This document shows, piece after piece, positions 37,518 through 50,547 of a stretch of 64,000 nucleotides of DNA; position 1 is the first letter of the stretch, and every line of letters starts with the position of its first letter. The notes below the pieces were generated by a model. It was not told where the DNA came from and made no database searches. It was given only the letters and a program-made list of their open reading frames with translations. Made by a program: the position numbers and the translations under genes. Source of the stretch: Gordionus sp. m RMFG-2023 (taxonomy: Eukaryota > Nematomorpha > Gordioida > Chordodea > Parachordodidae); the NCBI RefSeq assembly GCF_954871325.1, contig NC_088777.1, positions 36,991,366-37,055,365 on the forward strand, written 5' to 3'.

Positions 37518-40500
37518 TTAATAATGTAACACTTTGGCATATCCTTTGACCCTTTCAGCAAAGCGTTCCAGTAAACTTTTTTCTTTTTTAACAAACGGAA
37601 GAGGTATATAATTAAAAATTGCATCTGAAGCTCTATTAAGCTTGTCTAAAATATTGTTCGTAAACACGGTATGATACAGAGCCTTTTTGGGTGAGGATAC
37701 TGCATCCACAATTTCGGCCACTTTATCCTTAGCCACATCCAGATAGCTGTTAGATTTTTGTCCAGGTAAGGCAAATTCCTTCAGTCCTACAACGTATTGG
37801 CCCGTTGCGTGAAGAACTGCTTGAGCATCTTGCGCTCCAGCAGTGGTCAGTCTTTTAGCAGTTTCCAGTATAAGAGCGGCTGTTGATTCAATGTAATACT
37901 TGCTATCGTAATAGTTTTCCAATATAGTCTCTTTCAGAGGTTCTTTACGTCTGATAGTTATGGCATCTTTAAAATATTCGCTAGCGTCGGTGAGAGATTT
38001 TCTAGCGTTTTCAACAATAGATTTAGTGTCGTGTGGAGATTTAGCTCCGGACAATTGTAGAGCTGATCTCATTATAGTTTGCTTGGCCTTATCAAAATAA
38101 CCATTCGATCGATGATGCGGATATATATTATCAATTATGGTATCCTTCATATCCGTCACCCTATCTTTGGTGAGTTCAAAATAACTTTTAGGATGATTCC
38201 CAATAATATAATCTTTAACACCTACTAAATACTGACTGGTTTGATCAATTATGCTGTGGGTATCTTCCACACCTGCACTACTTAATCGTTTAGCAGAATC
38301 AATAAGCATAGCAGCTGTGGATTCAACATAAGATTTGCTGTCATAATAATCGTCCGATAGTCTATCCATGAGTGTAGAATCATGTTTTTTGAGCATAACG
38401 ATCTTAGCAAAATGTTCACTCTTTTCTGTCAAGGATTTGCGGGCCTTATCGATAATGGACTTTACGGCACTTTGCGATTGAGCACCGTTAATTTGATGGG
38501 CTGCATTTATAATTGTTTCTCTAGCTTTTTCAAAGTATCCTTTGCGGTGAGGATAAATTGATTCCATAACATCGTCCTTAAATTTGTATAATATATCCAT
38601 GGAGCCTTCTAAATAACCCTTTTTGTGTGGAAAATGTTCAACGATGTTGTCTTTAAAGCCGGACACTCTATCCTTAGTGAGGTCAAAATAACTTTTGGTA
38701 GGGTGGTGATAATGGGTAACGTAATTCCTAACACCTATAAGATATTGACCAGTTTGATCTAAAATTGCCTGGGCATCTTTAGATCCTGCGTTACTTAAAT
38801 GTTTAGCTGCATCTATTATAATTGCGGCAGTGGAATCCAAATATGCTTTACTACTATAATAAGAATCTGAAATTGATTCTCCTAAACTATTTTTATGCTT
38901 CTTGCCCTTAACCAAGTTAGTAAAATGATCACTAGAATCTGTTATTGATTCCCGAGCTTTATCGAGTATTGATTTAATATCGCCAGATTTGGATCCACTT
39001 AACTGATGTGCTGTGTGAATTATAGTGTCTCTAGCTTTCTCATAGTAACTCTCTTGGTGAGGATATATTAAGTCAATAATTCCTACTTTGATATCGTCCA
39101 AATAATGCATCACGTTTTCTAAATAACTAGGTTTGTGCGGATGAACAGATTCAACAACTTTGTTTTTCATTCCTGATAGCTTATTCAAAGTTGCATCAAA
39201 ATATCCTTTTGGGTAGTTTCCTGTTATATAATCTTTTATGCCTATCATATATTTACCGGTTTGATCTAAGATTGCATTGGTTTCGTCAGAACTGGCAAGG
39301 CTTAATCGCTTAGACGCATCTATTATCATATTTGCGCTATGATCCAGGTATTCTTTGCTATTGTAATATGCGTCTGATATCGATTCGCCCATACTATTTT
39401 TATGTTTTTTGCCTCTAACTAAATCAGTGAAATGATCACTTGCGTCTGTTATTGACTCCCGGGCTTTATCAAGGATGGATTTAATATCGCTGGATTTGGC
39501 TCCACTTAGCTGATTCGCAGTGCGAAATACAGTATTTCTAGCTTTTTCATAGTAGCTATCTTGGTGAGGATATAATGAGTCTATAATTCCTACTTTCATA
39601 TCGTCCAAATAATGCATCACGTTTTCCAAATAACCAGGTTTGTGCGGATGAACAGATTCAACCACTTTGTTTTTCATTCCAGTGAGTTTATCAAGCGTAG
39701 TATCAAAATATCCTTTTGGATGGTTTCCTGTTATATAATCTTTCATGCCTATCATATATCTACCGGTTTGGTCTAAGATTTCATTGGCTTCATCAGAGGT
39801 AGCATGGCTTAATCGCTTTGAAGCGTCGATTATCATATTTGCGCTATGATCCAAGTAATCTTTGCTATTGTAATATGCGTCTGATATCGATTCGCCCATA
39901 CTATTTTTATGCTTTTTGCCTCTTACTAAATCAGTGAAATGATCACTTGCGTCTGTTATTGACTCCCGGGCTTTATCAAGGATGGATTTAATATCGCTGG
40001 ATTTGGCTCCACTTAGCTGATTCGCAGTGCGAAATACAGTATTTCTAGCTTTTTCATAGTAGCTATCTTGGTGAGGATATAATGAGTCTATAATTCCTAC
40101 TTTCATATCGTCCAAATAATGCATCACGTTTTCCAAATAACCAGGTTTGTGCGGATGAACAGATTCAACCACTTTGTTTTTCATTCCAGTGAGTTTATCA
40201 AGCGTAGTATCAAAATATCCTTTTGGATGGTTTCCTGTTATATAATCTTTCATGCCTATCATATATTTACCGGCTTGATCTAAGATTTCATTGGCTTCGT
40301 CAGAACTAGCATGGCTTAATCGCTTAGACGCGTCGATTATCATATTTGCGCTATGATCCAAGTAATCTTTGCTATCGTAATATGCGTCTGATATCGATTC
40401 GCCCATACTATTTTTATGCTTTTTGCCTCTTACTAAATCAGTGAAATGATCACTTGCGTCTGTTATTGACTCCCGAGCTTTATCAAGGATGGATTTAATA

Positions 40501-43500
40501 TCGCTGGATTTGGCTCCACTTAGCTGATTCGCAGTGCGAAATACAGTATTTCTAGCTTTTTCATAGTAGCTATCTTGGTGAGGATATAATGAGTCTATAA
40601 TTCCTACTTTCATATCGTCCAAATAATGCATCACGTTTTCCAAATAACCAGGTTTGTGCGGATGAACAGATTCAACCACTTTGTTTTTCATTCCAGTGAG
40701 TTTATCAAGCGTAGTATCAAAATATCCTTTTGGATGGTTTCCTGTTATATAATCTTTCATGCCTATCATATATCTACCGGTTTGATCTAAGATTTCATTG
40801 GCTTCATCAGAGGTAGCATGGCTTAATCGCTTTGAAGCGTCGATTATCATATTTGCGCTATGATCCAAGTAATCTTTGCTATTGTAATATGCGTCTGATA
40901 TCGATTCGCCCATACTATTTTTATGCTTTTTGCCTCTAACTAAATCAGTGAAATGATCACTTGCGTCTGTTATTGACTCGCGGGCTTTATCAAGGATGGA
41001 TTTAATATCGCTGGATTTGGCTCCACTTAGCTGATTCGCAGTGCGAAATACAGTATTTCTAGCTTTTTCATAGTAGCTATCTTGGTGAGGATATAATGAG
41101 TCTATAATTCCTACTTTCATATCGTCCAAATAATGCATCACGTTTTCCAAATAACCAGGTTTGTGCGGATGAACAGATTCAACCACTTTGTTTTTTATTC
41201 CAGTGAGTTTATCAAGCGTAGTATCAAAATATCCTTTTGGATGGTTTCCTGTTATATAATCTTTCATGCCTATCATATATTTACCGGCTTGATCTAAGAT
41301 TTCATTGGCTTCGTCAGAACTAGCATGGCTTAATCGCTTAGACGCGTCGATTATCATATTTGCGCTATGATCCAAGTAATCTTTGCTATTGTAATATGCG
41401 TCTGATATCGATTCGCCCATACTATTTTTATGCTTTTTGCCTCTTACTAAATCAGTGAAATGATCACTTGCGTCTGTTATTGACTCGCGGGCTTTATCAA
41501 GGATGGATTTAATATCGCTGGATTTGGCTCCACTTAGCTGATTCGCAGTGCGAAATACAGTATTTCTAGCTTTTTCATAGTAACTATCTTGGTGAGGATA
41601 TAATGAGTCTATAATTCCTACTTTCATATCGTCCAAATAATGCATCACGTTTTCCAAATAACCAGGTTTGTGCGGATGAACAGATTCAACCACTTTGTTT
41701 TTTATTCCAGTGAGTTTATCAAGCGTAGTATCAAAATATCCTTTTGGATGGTTTCCTGTTATATAATCTTTCATGCCTATCATATATTTACCGGCTTGAT
41801 CTAAGATTTCATTGGCTTCGTCAGAACTAGCATGGCTTAATCGCTTAGACGCGTCGATTATCATATTTGCGCTATGATCCAAGTAATCTTTGCTATTGTA
41901 ATATGCGTCTGATATCGATTCGCCCATACTATTTTTATGCTTTTTGCCTCTAACTAAATCAGTGAAATGATCACTTGCGTCTGTTATTGACTCGCGGGCT
42001 TTATCAAGGATGGATTTAATATCGCTGGATTTGGCTTCACTTAGCTGATTCGCAGTGCGAAATACAGTATTTCTAGCTTTTTCATAGTAACTATCTTGGT
42101 GAGGATATAATGAGTCTATAATTCCTACTTTCATATCGTCCAAATAATGCATCACGTTTTCCAAATAACCAGGTTTGTGCGGATGAACAGATTCAACCAC
42201 TTTGTTTTTCATTCCAGTGAGTTTATCAAGCGTAGTATCAAAATATCCTTTTGGATGGTTTCCTATTATATAATCTTTCATGCCTATCATATATTTACCG
42301 GCTTGATCTAAGATTTCATTGGCTTCGTCAGAACTAGCATGGCTTAATCGCTTAGACGCGTCAATTATCATATTTGCGCTATGATCCAAGTAATCTTTGC
42401 TATTGTAATATGCGTCTGATATCGATTCGCCCATACTATTTTTATGTTTTTTACTTTTAACCAAATCGGTGAAATGATCACTAGCATCTGTTATAGACTT
42501 TCGAGCTTTATCAAGGATGGATTTAATATTAGTAGATTTGGCTCTACTTAACTCATGTGCCGTGAGCATAATAATGTCTTTTGTTCTATCATAATAGTTC
42601 TTTTGGTGGGGATAGATTGTTTCGATAATTCCATTTTTTATATCAAAAATTTTATTGATAGACGATTCAAGATACCCTCTTTTATGCGGATAGAAGGTTT
42701 CTGAAACGCTATCCATCAAGTTGGATAGTTTGTCTTTCGATGTGTCAAAATAGCTTTTGGATGGATTATTATTTATAATGTATTCTTTAATACCGATCAG
42801 GTACTTCCCAGTTTGGTCCATTATCGAATCGGCGTCTTTCGTACCTGAGAGGCTTAGTTGTTTAGCGGCTTCTATTATCATTGCAGCAGAGGAATCTAAA
42901 TAAGATTTGCTATTGTAATAGGCATCGGTTATAGCTTCCCCCATTTTATATTTATGCCTTTTTTCCTTAACAATATCTAAAAAATGGTCACTAGCATCCG
43001 TAAATGACATACGAGTCTTATCCAGGATTGATTTGATATCCTCCGATGATTTAACTCCATTCAATTGTTGGGCCGCATGCATGATCATATCTCTCGCTTT
43101 ATGAAAATAAGACTCAGGATGACGATGAAAAATATTAGCTGAGAATATCTCGCTATTGTAGTCACCCAACAAATATAGAGCCACTAAATGAATCAGAGCT
43201 TTAGCATCTTGTGCTCCTGCTCGTGGCAATCGTTTAGCAGCTTCGATTAGCACCGCTTGAGTGGCATCGAGCCCAGTCTTAGTATCGTAGTAGGTGTCCG
43301 AAAGTTTTCTTTTTAGTAAATTAGGATCATCGGTAAAGTGATGGCCCAAGTCATGAACAATAGAGCGTACTGTGTCTACAGTTGTTTTTATCAGGTCCGG
43401 AGAATTAGTATTCTCAAGTCTATGTGCTGCTTGTAAAATAGCAGCCCCCGTTTTTTCCAAATAGGTACTTTCGTGTCGTGGATATAAGCTATCAATAATG

Positions 43501-46500
43501 CCTTCCTTGATATTGGACAGTGCATCTAGCACACTTTTCAAAAAACTCTTTGTGTGATGGTGAAGTATAGAATATTTATCACTTTCGAGGGATCCCTTTG
43601 ATTGATGATATAAAGAGTCTACCTTGTCCTTGGGGCCAGATAACCTATCTACAGCCAATTCGAAATAACCCTTTTTATGCATACCTGGAACGTATTCCTT
43701 TATTCCAGATATATAGTGCCCTGCTTGGTCTAATAGAGCTTGAGCATCCTCATTTCCAGCAGATGAAAGTCTTCTTGCAGCATCTGAAATCATTGAAGTT
43801 GTCTTTTCTATATAATCCTTGCTATCGTAATATTTGTCCGAGATTTTATGCTTTGAAAACTTGTCACTCATAGAATTTATCGATTTTCTAGCCTCATCTA
43901 ATATTATTTTTATATCTTTAGGCGAATCTGCATTTTTCAATTTATGAGCAGATTCTATTATGGTATCTCTAGTTTTTTCGAAATACCCTCTTTTATGGGG
44001 ATAAAATGTTTCAATGATATTATCCTTAGCACCAGTTAAAGAATCCACTGCACTTTCTAAGTATCCTTTCTCGTGAGGAAGTAGAGCTTCTGTAACACTA
44101 TCTTTTATACTAGATAATTTATCTCCGGCCAATTCGAAATAACCCTTTTTATGCATACCTGGAACGTAATCCTTTATTCCAGATATATAGTGCCCTGCTT
44201 GGTCTAAAAGAGCTTGAGCATCCTCATTTCCAGCAGATGAAAGTCTTCTTGCAGCATCTAAAATCATTGAAGTTGTCCCTTCTATATAATCCTTGCTATC
44301 GTAATATTTGTCCGAGATTTTATGCTTTGAAAACTTGTCACTCATAGAATTTATCGATTTTCTAGCCTCCTCTAATATTATTTTTATATCTTTAGGCGAA
44401 TCTGCATTTTTTAATTTATGAGCAGATTCTATTATGGTATCTCTAGTTTTTTCGAAATACCCTCTTTTATGGGGATAAAATGTTTCAATGATATTATCCT
44501 TAGCACCAGTTATAGAATCCACTGCACTTTCTAAGTATCCTTTCTCGTGAGGAAGTAGAGCTTCTGTAACACTATCTTTTATACTAGATAATTTATCTCC
44601 CGCTAATTCAAAATATCCTTTTTGATGCATCCCTGGAACGTATTCCTTTATTCCAGATATATAGTGTCCTGCCTGGTCTAATAGATCTTGAGCATCCTTA
44701 TTTCCAGCGGAAGAAAGTCTTCTTGCAGCATCCAAAATCATTGAAGATGTCCCTTTTATATAATCTTTGCTATCGTAATATTTGTCCGAGATTTTATGCT
44801 TTGAAAATTTGTCACTCATCGAACTTATAGATTTTCTAGCATTATCTAATATTATTTTTATATCTTTAGCTGAATTTGCGGTTTGTAATTTATGAGCTGA
44901 TTCGATTATGATATTTTTAGTTTTTTCGAAGTAACCTTTTTTATGGGGATAAAATGTTTCAATGATATTATTCTTAGCACCAGTTAAAGAATCCGATGCA
45001 CTTTCTAAATATCCTTTCTCGTGAGGAAGTAGAGCTTCTGTAACACTCTCTTTTATACTAGATAATTTATCTCCTGCCAGTTCAAAATATCCCTTTTGAT
45101 GCATCCCTGGAACGTATTCCTTTATTCCAGATATATAGTGTCCTGCCTGGTCTAATAGAGCTTGAGCATCTTCATTTCCAGTTGAAGAAAGTCTTCTTGC
45201 AGCATCCAAAATCATTGAAGATGTCCCTTCTATATAATCTTTGCTATCGTAATATTTGTCCGAGATTTTATGCTTTGAAAATTTGTCACTCATCGAACCT
45301 ATCGATTTTCTAACATTATCTAATATTATTTTTATATCTTTAGCTGAATTTGCGGTTTGTAATTTATAAGCTGATTCTATTATGATATTTTTAGCTATTT
45401 CGAAGTAACCTTTTTTATGGGGATAAAATGTTTCAATGATATTATTCTTAGCACCAGTTAAAGAATCCAATGCACTTTCTAAGTATCCTTTCTCGTGAGG
45501 AAGTAGAGCTTCTGTAACACTATCTTTTATACTAGATAATTTATCTCCCGCTAATTCAAAATATCCCTTTTGATGCATCCCTGGAACGTATTCTTTTATT
45601 CCAGATATATAGTGTCCTGCCTGGTCTAATAGAGCTTGAGCATCCTCATTTCCAGCGGAAGAAAGTCTTCTTGCAGCATCTAAAATCATTGAAGTTGTCC
45701 CTTCTATATAATCCTTGCTATCGTAATATTTGTCCGAGATTTTATGCTTTGAAAACTTGTCACTCATAGAATTTATCGATTTTCTAGCCTCATCTAATAT
45801 TATTTTTATATTTTTAGGTGAATCTGCACTTTTTAATTTATGAGCAGATTCTATTATGGTATCTCTAGTTTTTTCGAAATACCCTCTTTTATGGGGATAA
45901 AATGTTTCAATGATATTATCCTTAGCACCAGTTAAAGAATCCACTGCACTTTCTAAGTATCCTTTCTCGTGAGGAAGTAGAGCTTCTGTAACACTATCTT
46001 TTATACTAGATAATTTATCTCCCGCTAATTCAAAATATCCTTTTTGATGCATCCCTGGAACGTATTCCTTTATTCCAGATATATAGTGTCCTGCCTGGTC
46101 TAATAGATCTTGAGCATCCTTATTTCCAGCGGAAGAAAGTCTTCTTGCAGCATCCAAAATCATTGAAGATGTCCCTTCTATATAATCTTTGCTATCGTAA
46201 TATTTGTCCGAGATTTTATGCTTTGAAAATTTGTCACTCATCGAACTTATAGATTTTCTAGCATTATCTAATATTATTTTTATATCTTTAGCTGAATTTG
46301 CGGTTTGTAATTTATGAGCTGATTCGATTATGATATTTTTAGCTTTTTCGAAGTAACCTTTTTTATGGGGATAAAATGTTTCAATGATATTATTCTTAGC
46401 ACCAGTTAAAGAATCCGATGCACTTTCTAAATATTCTTTCTCGTGAGGAAGTAGAGCTTCTGTAACACTCTCTTTTATATTAGATAATTTATCTCCTGCC

Positions 46501-47497
46501 AGTTCAAAATATCCCTTTTGATGTATCCCTGGAACGTATTCCTTTATTCCAGATATATAGTGTCCTGCCTGGTCTAATAGAGCTTGAGCATCTTCATTTC
46601 CAGTTGAAGAAAGTCTTCTTGCAGCATCCAAAATCATTGAAGATGTCCCTTCTATATAATCTTTGCTATCGTAATATTTGTCCGAGATTTTATGCTTTGA
46701 AAATTTGTCACTCATCGAACCTATCGATTTTCTAACATTATCTAATATTATTTTTATATCTTTAGCTGAATTTGCGGTTTGTAATTTATAAGCTGATTCT
46801 ATTATGATATTTTTAGCTTTTTCGAAGTAACCTTTTTTATGGGGATAACTCATAACATCATCTTTAGTGCGTGTTAAAGACTCCATTGTGTCTTCTAAAT
46901 ATTCTAAGGGTCCTTTCTCGTGATGCTCTGTAACATCTGAAACTGCATCTTTCAAGTTCGACATCGCTAAACCAAAGTAATCCTTGTAATTCATTCCTGG
47001 CACAAAATCTTTGATCCCAGATATGTATAAGCCGGCCAGATCTAATATAGCTTTAGAATCTTGATTTCCGGCATTAGAAAGCCATTTGGCAGCATCTAGT
47101 ATCATAGAAGATGTTCCTTCCAGATAGTCCTTGCTCTCAAAATATTTGTCGGATATTTTGTGCGCAGAAATGGGATCACTCCTCACAGAATTTACCGATT
47201 TCCGGGCATTATCCAGTATAGTTTTTAAATCTTTGGGCGATTTAGCTCCTTTAAGCTTGTGAGCCGAATCACTTATAACATGGCGAATCATATCGAAGTA
47301 ACCCTTCCTGTGGAGATGAGCATCCGTTTTGCTGTGCTGTTTTTCTTCATTTCCTTTAGTATGAAACACAAATCCCCAAAGAGAACTCAATATACCGGTC
47401 TTCTCGAGATGTGGTGGTTTACTTTTGGTGAGATGCTCCAAAGTAGATTTATCAGGTATGATATCAGATCTAGCTTTGTCTTCGAGGGATACAGATC
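37518..47497 (-). CDS. Giant tandem-repeat protein, function unknown (over 3300 aa, 5' exon missing)
   Basis: One uninterrupted frame runs from an upstream TAA (47502-47504) to TAA at 37518-37520. The apparent first codon at 47441 is TTG, and no in-frame ATG occurs until about residue 51. The frame is still repeat-like upstream of that, so a 5' exon must be spliced on, perhaps at CAAAG near 47498 behind a pyrimidine tract. The protein is built of 20 related units of 124-171 residues. A typical unit holds two related helical segments (KGYFEKAKNIIIESAHKL..., DYIEGTSSMILDAARRL...) and two related 26-residue segments (KGYFELAGDKLSSIKDSV, KGYLESAVDSLTGAKDN) separated by PHK/PHE turns. It is lysine-rich and amphipathic, with spaced aromatic pairs (YYDSK, GYF). 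I saw no cysteine, no membrane segment and no signal peptide in the visible part. I do not recognise the family. LEA-like, apolipoprotein-like or polyprotein roles are only guesses. Confidence 0.85.
39060..42600 (-). repeat. 507-bp coding repeat block, 7 units
   Basis: A marker (cgattcgccc) recurs at 39381, 39888, 40395, 40902, 41409, 41916 and 42423, exactly 507 bp (169 codons) apart. Neighbouring units are nearly identical at DNA level. One more diverged unit follows at about 38860 with the same spacing. Variants such as QTGRYM versus QAGKYM alternate in the copies near 39.9 and 40.9 kb, suggesting a two-unit higher-order repeat. Confidence 0.95.
43515..46832 (-). repeat. 474-bp coding repeat block, 7 units
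   Basis: A marker (tatttgtccg) recurs at 43831, 44305, 44779, 45253, 45727, 46201 and 46675, exactly 474 bp (158 codons) apart. A diverged N-terminal unit sits 468 bp further at about 47143. Units group as triplets: SIGSM, SISSM, SINSM occur in that order twice (46675-45727 and 45253-44305), giving a 1422-bp higher-order period. Confidence 0.95.
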
Positions 47498-47504
47498 TTT
47501 GTTA

Positions 47505-48023
47505 TTTTTTCAAGATAGAAATAAAATTTTAAATAATTTTTTTCACTAGGAATAAAATAAAGGGTAAAAACATGCTATAAATAGGACACATTTAATTAAT
47601 TTTTTTTGTTCATTTCTATCCCTTTTTAAAAATCAATTTCTTTCTATTTATATATAATGTTCACCATTAGTTTCTAGGGTTGGCAAAATTTGTGATTTAT
47701 CTGAAAAAATCGTTTTAATATTTAAATAGCGATTTAAACCAAACAAAAATACTAATATTTTAATTAAGGAAGTTACAGATTTAGATTAAAAAATATCATA
47801 AAGCATAATCTTTTTTCCTTAGTGTAATATTTCTTTATAGCTAAAAAGTTATTGCATCAGGAGATCCGGTCAGGAAATTATTGAAAAAATATATATTGAT
47901 AATTCATGAGCTAATTTGATATTTTATCAAGACTTTCAATCAAAAATTCCATATGCGAACACTGTTTTAAAAATATTTAACAAGTCGATATCGGTGAGTC
48001 GGAAAGAAAATCATTCATTCTCT
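47505..48023. other. Upstream region of the giant repeat gene
   Basis: Should hold an intron and possibly the 5' exon or promoter of the giant gene on the minus strand. I could not pick out a first exon with an ATG and donor. Confidence 0.35.
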
Positions 48024-48031
48024 AAAATGAT

Positions 48032-48368
48032 CAATGACATATAATAATACCTAGACTGACGATTCATTCATTAAAAGTGTACATCAATACAAATCAGCTA
48101 GAGACGCCATCTTGGTTACTGTAATAAATATTAAAATTTTAAACGAGAGCCTAATTTTATATTATATCTGATGCAAACTTTATTAAAGAATTGCCTGATC
48201 ATCGAGATAATAAGAAAGTAAGTTATCAATTTAATATTAGTTTTTAACATGAAAATAATTATTATAAAGGTTACCAAAATGGCGGGTCCAGCTGATTTGC
48301 TTTTAACGACGGTTAAAAATGCATTTTAATGAATGAATCGTCAGTCTAGGTATTATTATATGTCATTG
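48032..48368. mobile_element. MITE with perfect 45-bp TIRs and 8-bp TSD
   Basis: The left arm 48032-48076 begins caatgacatataataatacc, and its exact reverse complement is 48324-48368. Identical 8-bp flanks aaaatgat (48024-48031 and 48369-48376) are a target duplication. The 247-bp interior has no coding frame. Intact arms and flanks imply a recent insertion. An 8-bp duplication fits hAT or Merlin. Confidence 0.95.
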
Positions 48369-48376
48369 AAAATGAT

Positions 48377-50539
48377 ACTATTATGAATATAAGCCAAATT
48401 TGAAATTTAATTTTTTTGACTTTTTATTATTTTTAATTTTAGCTTATGTTATTTCCGATATCCTTACGCATTAGTAAAATGTAAAATATTCGTTAATACC
48501 CTTAATTTAAAATAATCTTGATTATTTATGCCCCAAAAATTTTTAAAATCTCCTTCTCCTTTCTTTTTCTGATAGAGGCTAGTTCTTATATTATATTATG
48601 ATAAATATAGTTTAATTAACCTTTTTCTGATGATAAATCAAGTGTTTATAACTATTAAGATATTCGAATTAATTTTTTATTTATTTTTTACTGTCTATTA
48701 ACTTAATATTTACCTTAAGGCCTAATTTTATTATTTCTTTTATTTTACACTATTAATTTAATATTTACCTAACGGACTGATTTTATTATTTCTTTTATTT
48801 TACATTATGTTAACTTAATATTTCTTAATACCTTGGTCGTTTAAATGATTGTTGTTTTATATTAACCGATTAAGTAAAAATTTTGTAAAGTATATATATA
48901 ATAGATGTAAAATTTATTAGATTTAGTTAGGTATATTTTTAAATCAATAAAATCAAAATAAATATCATTTTGCTTTCCTATTTTTATTTAACTCCCTACA
49001 ACTTCTTCAATAACATTATACAAATCAAATAATCTAATTATTTTTAAAATGGTTGGTTATTTGACAAAATTTAATAAAAGATTAATTATATTTAAATTAG
49101 ATTTGTTTATATATGGTTATTTTTATAACCCACCATCCTGAAAATCAGCATTATTATAATACTTCCACCGACACATCTAATCATATCTTCTAAACCACAA
49201 ATATGCTTCAAATTTAACCAACAATGAAACCGAAGTGGCAGTGGAAGGTGGCTAATTTTATATTTTCAACTCTCTTATCTATCAATCATGGTAAAATTCT
49301 AAGCTAAATTTAACCAGTTTAATAAAATTTTGTTTGCACATTATTTTTATATAATAGCAATAATTTTTAATTCGATTGTATTTCAACTATATTTAAACTG
49401 AATAAAATGCATAAGTTTCCAATTTAATAAAATGCAACTTAATATAAATTAAATACTGATTATATTATAGAAGTCAAATAAACTTTTGTGTTAAAACACA
49501 TAATTTTTATATGTTTTTTGGATTTTATAATATTTACACTCAAATTCAAAAAAATTGTAGGGTTCACATCGGGTCGGGTTAAAAAGATTTTGAATTCGGG
49601 TTCGGACAAAATTTTTTGTCTAGCTCGGGCCGCAAAAAAATCACTTTGCAGACCTTTAGTTAGCAGGACCATTTAATTCATAAAACAATCAACAGATTCA
49701 ATAGAGTATTTTCATCATATGGAGTGTATTCAAAACTGAATAGTTTAGAAAAACTAGTTTTCTTTTAAACAATTAAATTCAAATATGTCGAGTACATTAA
49801 AAGTTGCAATGTATGTCAAAGTTAGTAATAAAAAATCGATCTTTTAATTTTAAACAATCTAAATTTTGGAGGATATCAGATAATTCTCTTATAAAATTAA
49901 TAGATTATTATTTTTTAAATTGTAATTGCAATATTCTAATTATAATGATAAAACTATTTTTATGGTAAATTCAATAAAAAAAACTGATATTATTGTTATT
50001 TTTACTAAAATTTAAAGTATCTATTTTTCTGGACTGACCCTGAAACTGAGCCGAGTTCGCAATATTTCACTAAACCAGAACTCTTTTTTTAGAAGGAGGG
50101 TTCACACCCCTTAGAATATTAACTAATTTATCACTACATTGAGATTAGAATTATACATGTCAATAATTGAAACAAATGAATACAAAATAAATCAACTCTT
50201 TTTAATCTAACAAGTAATGATTATTAGTACAATTTAGTATTTCTCATTTATAAATTATTTAATTAAATTATTTTAAGTCTTCATCTTTCCTTATATTAAG
50301 AATTTTGATCAAATTTAGTAAATAAAATTTATTAAAAATAATGATTAAATTTAAATCACAGGTTTTTTTAAAAAATCGAGGTAATTTAAATCATCAAATT
50401 GATTTTTATTTGCCAACCCTACTAGTTTCCAAAACTTTTAGTTTCCAAAATTTTTAAGTGAGTCCCTCTAGTCCCTCATTTGGCTAACTTTAAATAAAAT
50501 CATTTATTCCCTTTCAACCCATAAAGAACAATCTAATCA
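48377..50539. other. Intergenic region
   Basis: No supported gene. At 49080-49250 both strands are open over GC-richer sequence, but neither reading could be tied to a start or splice sites. At 49560-49660 a GGGTCGGG/GGTTCGG island marks another MITE-like relic. Confidence 0.4.
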
Positions 50540-50545
50540 TTTATT
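50540..50545 (-). terminator. Poly(A) signal AATAAA, beta-lactamase-like gene
   Basis: The minus strand reads TAG, two bases, then AATAAA, so the signal almost touches the stop codon. A second AATAAA lies at about 50500-50505 and is a more usual distance away. Confidence 0.45.
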
Positions 50546-50547
50546 AA

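Noticed and set aside
43598-43873. Open frames antisense to the giant repeat gene (also 47259-47549 +)
   Set aside because: They are shadows of the minus-strand coding frame and show no independent motif.
37518-47441. Possibility that the periodic arrays are CRISPR or non-coding satellite
   Set aside because: Periods are multiples of three, the frame stays open throughout, and no spacer-like unique segments occur.
37518-47497. Identification as LEA protein, nematode polyprotein antigen or apolipoprotein
   Set aside because: There is some likeness in charge and amphipathic pattern, but no 11-mer LEA motif, no regular tetrabasic cleavage sites, and no family signature I could confirm.
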